A stretch of 64,000 bases of DNA from Salinimicrobium sp049680855 (GTDB lineage: Bacteria > Bacteroidota > Bacteroidia > Flavobacteriales > Flavobacteriaceae): NCBI RefSeq assembly GCF_049680855.1, contig NZ_JBMPGS010000002.1, forward strand, positions 558,001 through 622,000. Reading direction: 5' to 3'. Under the pieces are notes generated by a model that worked only from the letters and a program-made list of their open reading frames with translations, made no database searches and was not told the origin of the DNA. The first letter of the stretch is position 1. Each line of letters opens with the position of its first letter. A program made the translations under genes and the position numbers. Of the stretch, positions 58,813-64,000 are shown piece by piece.

Positions 58813-59391
58813 ATGATAGCATTTATTTTCATTGTATTTTACCTCATTGCCTGCTTTGTTATGGCGAGCATCGGTTCATCAAAAAAAATAGGATTTTGGC
58901 CTACATTTTTTATATCCTTATTCTTTAGTCCAATTACAGGCTTAATTGTAGCTCTGGTTTCTTCACCGCAAAAGGTAGGTTCAGGGAATATCAAATACAT
59001 TATTCAGGCAGATAAGTCAATAAAAAATAATGATATCCCCAGCGCTATAAAATACCTCAATCAATCATTACATTATAACGCAAATCCAATCAGCCATTAC
59101 AAACTGGCAGTATGCTTTTCATTAATGAAGGATAAAGAAAAAGCTTTGAGAAACCTGCATAAATCAGTAGAGCTAGGCTATAGTAATTTTGAAAAAATAG
59201 AAAACAATCCTAAATTAGAATGGTTAAGAGCTCAACCGGAATTCTCTGTATTTAGAAATAATAGTTACCAGGTACAGGAAAGTCAAAAAAAGAACAATAT
59301 TTCCCAATTAAAGGATCTTGCGGAATTGAGGAGAAATAATGATATTTCAGAAGAGGAGTATAGAACACAAAAAGATAAACTTTTATCATGA
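58813..59391 (+). CDS. lysogeny-module membrane protein with TPR-like and SHOCT regions
   Basis: 192 aa. Two membrane helices (about 1-20 and 28-50, FISLFFSPITGLIVALVSS), two TPR-like helical hairpins (DIPSAIKYLNQSLHYNANPISHYKLAVCFSLMKDKEKALRNL) and a C-terminal SHOCT motif (LKDLAELRRNNDISEEEYRTQKDKLL). It follows the repressor by 11 bp and should be made in the lysogen. Candidate superinfection-exclusion protein, inferred. Confidence 0.75.
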   Translation: MIAFIFIVFYLIACFVMASIGSSKKIGFWPTFFISLFFSPITGLIVALVSSPQKVGSGNIKYIIQADKSIKNNDIPSAIKYLNQSLHYNANPISHYKLAVCFSLMKDKEKALRNLHKSVELGYSNFEKIENNPKLEWLRAQPEFSVFRNNSYQVQESQKKNNISQLKDLAELRRNNDISEEEYRTQKDKLLS

Positions 59392-59663
59392 TCATAAAAA
59401 AACTACTACTAATATTATTTGCAGCTTTTTTAATTGGTTGCTCAACTGAAGATGATAAAAAAGAAGAAATGTGCTGCGAACATACAGTTGAGTATATTTT
59501 GGATCATATCAATACGGAATTTCCCAGGTTATTAGCGCAGGATTTGTCTGATGAGCAACGAAGACTAATTGAGGCTGAATATGAGGAGGCTTTACAAAAT
59601 CCTTGCGATTACTTTAAAAAGGAATTAGAGAGCACTGGAGCTTCATGTGAAAACCCCTGGTAA
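59388..59663 (+). CDS. small lipoprotein of the lysogeny operon
   Basis: 91 aa. Lipobox LIGC (Cys18), then an acidic mature part with Cys pairs (MCCEHTVEYIL, NPCDYF, ASCENPW). ATGA overlap with the membrane protein upstream. Expressed with the repressor, so likely a surface factor of the lysogen (inference). Confidence 0.75.
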   Translation: MIIKKLLLILFAAFLIGCSTEDDKKEEMCCEHTVEYILDHINTEFPRLLAQDLSDEQRRLIEAEYEEALQNPCDYFKKELESTGASCENPW

Positions 59664-59689
59664 ATTAACCGATATAGATCTCATCCCAC

Positions 59690-60874
59690 TTATACTTCAT
59701 CTGTAGAAATAATTTTCATTTGAGCGGCATCGCGTTCAGCTTCCGGGTATTTGTCTTTATAAACAGTGTCAATATCATTCCGCTCGTGGCCCATTAACTC
59801 CCTGAGAAGATCTTCCTCAATCCTGTAGAATTTGCCTAAAGTTGCAAAGGTATGCCGCATTACTTTCGTGGTGAGATTATCATTTTTAGGCTGCAATTCA
59901 ATCTTTAATCTTTTCTGAAGGATTTTTAAGTTACGGTTATGATTATTTCTAAAGGTGATATACCCCTGAGGATCTTTTTTCCATGGGAAAACATATTCGC
60001 CTTTTCCCCGATATTTATCTATAATGGATTTAGCTTTTTCCGGCAGCAATACATCAAACTCATAACCACGGCTTCCTAATTTATTCCGGGAAAGAAAAAC
60101 CCGGTCTTGAACCACATCTTCATTCTTTAAAAAATAAATATCAGTAAGATCCGCGCCACATAAATAAAACTGCAGCAGGGAAAGATCAACAGCTCGTTGG
60201 TAGCTTTTATCTAATTTTAGGTTTTCCAGTGCCTTTATCTGTTCTTTGGTCAGATATCTATTCCTGGCTCTTCTCCTTTTAACCGGGATATCTTCAAAAA
60301 GTCCCTCAAATGGTTTTTTGTCTTGCGTTATATTTTTTCGAACCGCCACATTATAAATTGCCCGGTACTCCACCAGGTAATTTTTTATTGTGCTGTTTTT
60401 ATTCCCTTCAGATTTCTTGTATTCCTTAAAACGATTTAGAAAATCATTAGTCAGATCATCAAAAGTAATGTGAGGCTGATATTTATAGAGTTCACGCAAT
60501 GCAATACGATACGCCCGGGCATTGCCATGACGATTTTCTTTTTCCATTTGAAGGGCCCTTTGTTCCCCGTACGCTATAAAATCCCTGGTCTCTTGATCTT
60601 CTTTAAGTAGATATCCAAAAGCAGCGTCAAAGTCGTGAATGTACTTAAACTCTTTTTTTCTGGATTTTGATTTTATGCTAAAAATGAATTCGTACAAGTT
60701 CTCATGGTCTGGGTGATCTACGGAAGGAATATTCTCTTTTGAATCCCATTCGTACGATTTAGCATGAGCAATTACCTTTCGTCGTACTTTTTTATCGTGA
60801 TAAAGTACTAACTTCACCGGAAACCCTAGATCGCTTTCGCCGTCGCTGGTAAACAATTTTATGCTTGCTTTCAT
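59690..60874 (-). CDS. int: tyrosine integrase lacking the usual Arg I
   Basis: 394 aa. N-terminal SAM-like core-binding domain (about 110-200), catalytic domain from 210. The motif around Arg I reads YLCGADLTDIYFLK, with Asp where Arg is expected. The rest is standard: Lys in RNKLGSRG, KVMRHTFATLG (Arg II), LMGHER (His) and the Tyr near VYKDKYPEAERD. Loss of Arg I also occurs in IntDOT of CTnDOT. It recombines the tRNA-His core. Confidence 0.93.
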   Translation of the reverse strand: MKASIKLFTSDGESDLGFPVKLVLYHDKKVRRKVIAHAKSYEWDSKENIPSVDHPDHENLYEFIFSIKSKSRKKEFKYIHDFDAAFGYLLKEDQETRDFIAYGEQRALQMEKENRHGNARAYRIALRELYKYQPHITFDDLTNDFLNRFKEYKKSEGNKNSTIKNYLVEYRAIYNVAVRKNITQDKKPFEGLFEDIPVKRRRARNRYLTKEQIKALENLKLDKSYQRAVDLSLLQFYLCGADLTDIYFLKNEDVVQDRVFLSRNKLGSRGYEFDVLLPEKAKSIIDKYRGKGEYVFPWKKDPQGYITFRNNHNRNLKILQKRLKIELQPKNDNLTTKVMRHTFATLGKFYRIEEDLLRELMGHERNDIDTVYKDKYPEAERDAAQMKIISTDEV

Positions 60875-60878
60875 TCAA

Positions 60879-60895
60879 TCGTATAATTATCGTAC
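60879..60895. promoter_or_regulatory. putative integrase arm-type / int operator site
   Basis: TCGTAT and TCGTAC 11 bp apart, 5 bp upstream of the int ATG; mirrors 6784-6800. It may serve as an arm site, as autoregulation, or both. Confidence 0.4.
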
Positions 60896-60950
60896 ACAAA
60901 TTACCGAAAACCTCTAGTTTTTTACCGCTTTTAAAGTAAATAATCTTCTA

Positions 60951-60996
60951 ATAAAAAAGTCTATAAACGACGAAACCCCGCTATTAGCGAGGTTTC
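60951..60996 (-). terminator. phage-supplied terminator downstream of the tRNA-His gene
   Basis: Arms GAAACC-CGCT and AGCG-GGTTTC (60972-60996, one mismatch) with a 3-base loop. On the minus strand a T-rich stretch follows at 60950-60958. It replaces the chromosomal terminator left at 6650-6686. The rest of 60875-61002 shows no gene. Confidence 0.65.
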
Positions 60997-61002
60997 AAAG
61001 AC

Positions 61003-61049
61003 GGGTGGAAGACCGGGTTCGAACCGGCGACCTCCTGAACCACAATCAG
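61003..61049. repeat. attR core, 47-bp repeat within tRNA-His
   Basis: Identical to 6689-6735 and part of the complete tRNA gene. Strand exchange therefore occurred within the anticodon-to-3' portion. Confidence 0.97.
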
Positions 61050-61078
61050 GCGCTCTAACCAGCTGAGCTACAACCACC
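61004..61078 (-). tRNA. tRNA-His (GTG anticodon)
   Basis: Minus strand. Anticodon arm CTGATTGTGGTTCAG, T-loop TTCGAAC, D-arm GCTCAGCTGGTTAGAGC, and the extra G at -1 opposite C73 that marks tRNA-His. CCA is not encoded. In the acceptor stem, positions 5-68 and 6-67 read U-U on my alignment, which is odd but may be normal for this clade. Served as the attachment site. Confidence 0.95.
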
Positions 61079-61140
61079 ATTTTAATCGGATGCAAATGTA
61101 GTATAATTCCTTTCTTTTACAAAAGAAAAAAATAGAATTT

Positions 61141-61857
61141 TTATATTAAATCAAACAGGGAATCTACCGCCAGTTGCCGGTTCACTGTAAAACCTTCCGC
61201 AAAATCCACACCTGTAAGTCTACCTAAGTCTTTGGCCCTGTAGGTGATACTCTCCAAAAAATTATTACTTGAAATAGGAGTTTCTGGCTCCTTGCTTTCC
61301 TCATTAAAAAATTGAGATCTATACGCTTTTACGGCTTCCAACTTTTGATCCATAAATCCGCTGATGTCGGCTACAATATCCGGCTCTATATTGTTCCACT
61401 GGATGTAGTGAAAAACGTGCTTTGGTCTCCAGGCATGTTGATTGTGACCTTTGCAAATAGTTTCAATTTTTCTCAATCCGCTTAAAAAACAGGAATCGGC
61501 TACCAATTGTGCACCTTTTCCATGATCAATATGCCTGTCTGAAATTGCATTACAAAGCACCACTTCAGGCCTATATCTTCTTAAGACTTTTATAATCTCT
61601 AATTGATGCGCTACGTTATTGACGAAAAAACCGTCACTAAATTCAAGGTTTTCCCGTAGTTTGACACCCAATACTTCTGCAGCTGCATTCGCTTCCTGCT
61701 CACGTATTTCTGCGGAACCTCTCGTACCAAGTTCCCCACGGGTAAGATCAAGAATACCCACTTTTTTTCCGCGGGAAATTTCTTTGGCCAGGGTGCCGGC
61801 ACAGCTCAACTCAACATCATCGGGATGTGCCCCGATGGCCAGTATATCTAACTTCAT
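61141..61857 (-). CDS. bshB1: bacillithiol biosynthesis deacetylase BshB1
   Basis: 238 aa. PIG-L fold zinc deacetylase that removes acetate from GlcNAc-malate in bacillithiol synthesis. AIGAHPDDVELSCAGT (His, Asp-Asp) begins the protein and SDRHIDHGKGAQL supplies the third zinc ligand region. AYRSQFFNEES and ESITYRAKDLGRLTGVDFAEGF are typical BshB1 C-terminal features. First chromosomal gene right of the tRNA. Confidence 0.93.
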   Translation of the reverse strand: MKLDILAIGAHPDDVELSCAGTLAKEISRGKKVGILDLTRGELGTRGSAEIREQEANAAAEVLGVKLRENLEFSDGFFVNNVAHQLEIIKVLRRYRPEVVLCNAISDRHIDHGKGAQLVADSCFLSGLRKIETICKGHNQHAWRPKHVFHYIQWNNIEPDIVADISGFMDQKLEAVKAYRSQFFNEESKEPETPISSNNFLESITYRAKDLGRLTGVDFAEGFTVNRQLAVDSLFDLI

Positions 61858-61917
61858 TTAAAATATTTGAATGGTTATTGTAACATAATATGACTTTAAA
61901 ATGTCATTTTTGAATCT

Positions 61918-63069
61918 TTATAAAATCTGTGATAAAGCTTGTTCAATATCATCTATCAAGTCTTCTGCCTCTTCAATTCCTAAAGAAAATCTAAGTAAGC
62001 CATCTTTGATTCCCTGGTTTTCTCGTTCTTCAGCCGTTAACAATCCATGGGAAGTTAAAGAAGGTGACAATATAGTGGATTCCACACCGGCTAGGCTCAT
62101 TGAAGGCTTTATGAGTTTTAATTTCTTCTGAAAAGCCGAAAAATCAAGTCCTTCCTTCAATTCAAATGATAACATTCCGCCGAAGCCTTTCATCTGGGAT
62201 TTTGCCAATTCATGGTCCGGATGTGTCTTAAGACCCGGATAATAAACTTTTTCTACGTTTGGATTTCCATCTAGGTATTCGGCAAGTTTTTGTGCATTTT
62301 CATTTTGCGCTTTCACTCGAATACCCATCGTCTTCAGGCTTCGTTCCAGCAGCCATACGGTATAATCACTTAAACTTCCGCCTAAATTTTTCGCAAGTTG
62401 GAAAATAGTGTCTATATGAGCTTCTGAAGCAATTGCTGTTCCCGCCAGGATGTCACTGTGACCTCCCATATATTTGGTAGCCGAATGCAAAACAACATCA
62501 ATTCCTAAATCAATGGGATTCTGGTTCACGGGCGAAGCAAAAGTATTGTCAATCATACTCACCAGGCCATGTCTTTTAGCAATTTCTGCGACAGCATTGA
62601 TATTGGTAATTGTCAACATAGGGTTTGACGGAGTTTCTATATAGATCACTTTCGTGTTCTCCTTTACTTCGGCTTCAAAACTAGATGGCGCCAAATCTTT
62701 CGTAAAAGAATATTCAATTCCATATTTTTCAAACTCTTCCACCACAAGATTACTCGTGCCTCCGTATAAAGTTTGTTGCAAAACCACATGATCTCCTTTG
62801 TGCAAGAATGATAGTAAGGCAGTGCTTACCGCAGCCATTCCGCTGCCAAAGATCAAAGCCGCTTCCCCGTGTTCCAGGGCAGCCATTTTTTGCGCAAGTG
62901 CCTGCTGGTTTGGAGTATTAAAATATCTTGGGTAACGTTTAACTTCAACATCTTCAAAAGCATAAGACGTTGACATATATAAAGGGGAAACCGCACCTTT
63001 GTACTCGTTGTCCTTCAATTCTCCAGAGTGGGTACAAATAGTGTTGATTCCCGGTTGCTTTTTGCTCAT
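61918..63069 (-). CDS. Cys/Met metabolism PLP-dependent enzyme (cystathionine gamma-synthase/lyase type)
   Basis: 383 aa from ATG 63069; the longer frame begins upstream of a likely -7 box (TACTTTAG) and its first 28 residues are not family-like. PLP Lys in HSATKYMGGHSD near residue 200, substrate-binding SGMAAVSTAL and GTSNLV, and C-terminal SLAGVESTILSPSLTSH. It may be cystathionine gamma-synthase, gamma-lyase or methionine gamma-lyase. Motifs alone do not decide. Confidence 0.87.
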   Translation of the reverse strand: MSKKQPGINTICTHSGELKDNEYKGAVSPLYMSTSYAFEDVEVKRYPRYFNTPNQQALAQKMAALEHGEAALIFGSGMAAVSTALLSFLHKGDHVVLQQTLYGGTSNLVVEEFEKYGIEYSFTKDLAPSSFEAEVKENTKVIYIETPSNPMLTITNINAVAEIAKRHGLVSMIDNTFASPVNQNPIDLGIDVVLHSATKYMGGHSDILAGTAIASEAHIDTIFQLAKNLGGSLSDYTVWLLERSLKTMGIRVKAQNENAQKLAEYLDGNPNVEKVYYPGLKTHPDHELAKSQMKGFGGMLSFELKEGLDFSAFQKKLKLIKPSMSLAGVESTILSPSLTSHGLLTAEERENQGIKDGLLRFSLGIEEAEDLIDDIEQALSQIL

Positions 63070-63220
63070 ATTTCTTGTGAAATTTTGGAATTCAGAATTT
63101 GCACTAAAGTACAGAATTATTTTCGAAAATGGCATTTTCACCACCTTCACCAAACCAACGGGTTATAGGTTTAGCCTTATTTTAAGTTAATTTTCAGGTG
63201 CACTTTTTTATCTTTACGAC

Positions 63221-64000
63221 ATGAAGTTACTTTTCAAGAACATCCAGGAATTACTACAGATAAGAGAAAAAGGGATTACAAAACTTTCGGGAGCTGAGAT
63301 GAAAGAGTTGCCGGTCATTAAAAACGCATGGCTGCTTACCGAAGACGGAAAAATTTCCGACTTCGGAAAAATGGAAAGTTTATCCAATTTTGATGTAGAT
63401 GAAACCATTGACGCTACGGGAAAAATTCTAATGCCCGGCTGGATAGATTCTCACACCCACATAGTTTACGCCGGAAACCGCGAACAGGAATTTGTTGACA
63501 GGATCAAAGGACTTACATACGAGGAGATCGCGAATAAAGGAGGCGGTATTCCAAATTCTGCGGAAAAACTTCAAAATACTTCCGAAGAAGAGCTTTACGA
63601 GCAATCGGTCGCCCGGCTTGAGGAAGTCATAACAATGGGTACCACGGCCATTGAAATAAAATCGGGCTACGGACTGACTACGGAAGCTGAATTGAAAATG
63701 CTTCGGGTCATTAAAAAATTAAAGGAAAATTATGATCTGCCGGTGAAATCCACATTTTTGGGAGCACATGCGCTTCCGAAGGAATACAGGAATAACCGGG
63801 AAGGCTATATGAAGCTCATCATAGATGAAATGCTTCCGAAGGTTGCCAAAGAAAACCTGGCCGAATATGTTGACATTTTTTGTGAAAAAGGCTATTTTAC
63901 AGTAGAGGACACTAAAAATCTGCTTTCCGCAGCCAGGAAATACGGCTTAACGCCCAAGATACATGTGAATCAATTCAACGCGATTGGTGGTATTCAAGCT
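63221..64000 (+). CDS. hutI: imidazolonepropionase, 3' end cut by the window
   Basis: First 260 aa. Amidohydrolase that opens imidazolone-5-propionate to formiminoglutamate in histidine breakdown. Metal motif SHTHIVYAGNRE near residue 79, EYVDIFCEKGYFT and KIHVNQF (metal His). Start ATG 63221. Divergent from the PLP gene across a 150-bp promoter region. Confidence 0.92.
   Translation, partial: MKLLFKNIQELLQIREKGITKLSGAEMKELPVIKNAWLLTEDGKISDFGKMESLSNFDVDETIDATGKILMPGWIDSHTHIVYAGNREQEFVDRIKGLTYEEIANKGGGIPNSAEKLQNTSEEELYEQSVARLEEVITMGTTAIEIKSGYGLTTEAELKMLRVIKKLKENYDLPVKSTFLGAHALPKEYRNNREGYMKLIIDEMLPKVAKENLAEYVDIFCEKGYFTVEDTKNLLSAARKYGLTPKIHVNQFNAIGGIQA

Larger units (their letters stand above)
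6689..61049. mobile_element. complete integrated siphovirus-type prophage, about 54.3 kb
   Basis: The element is bounded by a 47-bp perfect direct repeat derived from the 3' half of tRNA-His. It has a tyrosine integrase beside the intact tRNA, a LexA/S24-type repressor, replication and recombination genes, and terminase large and small subunits. It also has portal, prohead protease, HK97-type capsid, tail tube, tape measure, fibres, amidase and holin-like genes in normal siphovirus order. No core structural gene is visibly broken. The clear lesions are a one-base frameshift in a cytosine methyltransferase and a nonsense codon in a small gene. It is probably inducible, which is an inference. 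Confidence 0.96.

Noticed and set aside
1..64000. CRISPR array or insertion sequence
   Set aside because: No regularly spaced repeats of suitable length and no transposase gene were seen.

Overview
The window is a stretch of a Bacteroidota chromosome, most likely a marine Flavobacteriaceae species of the Gramella/Salegentibacter/Zunongwangia kind. The evidence is TonB-dependent uptake with a carboxypeptidase-like N-terminal domain, bacillithiol synthesis (BshB1), promoters with the Bacteroidota -7 element TAnnTTTG, and few Shine-Dalgarno sites. One complete prophage of about 54.3 kb interrupts it. The prophage lies between a 47-bp direct repeat at 6689-6735 (attL) and 61003-61049 (attR), inside a tRNA-His gene that the insertion has reconstituted at the right end.

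Chromosome left of the prophage (1-6688): a small unknown ORF, an old-yellow-enzyme flavin oxidoreductase, an M28 peptidase lipoprotein, a PepSY membrane protein and a siderophore-type TonB receptor. The receptor promoter carries two copies of an inverted repeat. Chromosome right of the prophage (61079-64000): bshB1, a Cys/Met-metabolism PLP enzyme, and the start of imidazolonepropionase (hutI), cut by the window edge.

The prophage encodes a siphovirus-type particle and is almost entirely on the minus strand. From right to left it holds: integrase; a plus-strand lysogeny operon (S24-type repressor, membrane TPR/SHOCT protein, lipoprotein); an early operon with many overlapping small genes, an SbcC-like ATPase, RecT, an MBL-fold hydrolase, a NinB-like protein, a DUF3127 OB-fold protein, a DnaA-domain-IV protein and a DnaD-like initiator; two DNA methyltransferases (a helicase fusion and a probably phase-variable cytosine enzyme); a middle operon with RusA, a PAPS-reductase-like protein, two HNH proteins and the terminase; then head (portal, protease, HK97-fold capsid), connector, tail tube, tape measure, tail tip and fibres; lysis genes (amidase, holin-like, spanin-like); an astacin-like metalloprotease lipoprotein; and a two-gene accessory cassette next to attL. 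A stand-alone rtcB cassette between terminators is inserted among the tail genes.

Control can be read in part. Repressor-type half-sites TACTAAA/TTTAGTA flank the immunity region (58.05 kb) and recur 16 kb away at 42.4 kb before the RusA-terminase operon. The head, tail and fibre operons each start at a -7 box TATATTTG directly next to an inverted repeat with arms TTATTTAGA and TCTAAATAA. The same inverted repeat, degenerate in one arm, occurs twice at the promoter of the neighbouring host siderophore receptor. This shared operator, possibly linking late phage transcription to host iron status, is the observation I rate highest. Others are a G9 tract that breaks the cytosine methyltransferase frame, a Com-like zinc protein overlapping a portal gene whose N-terminus appears to start at ATA, a recurrent 5' leader motif before early genes, and iteron-like repeats in the replication initiator gene.
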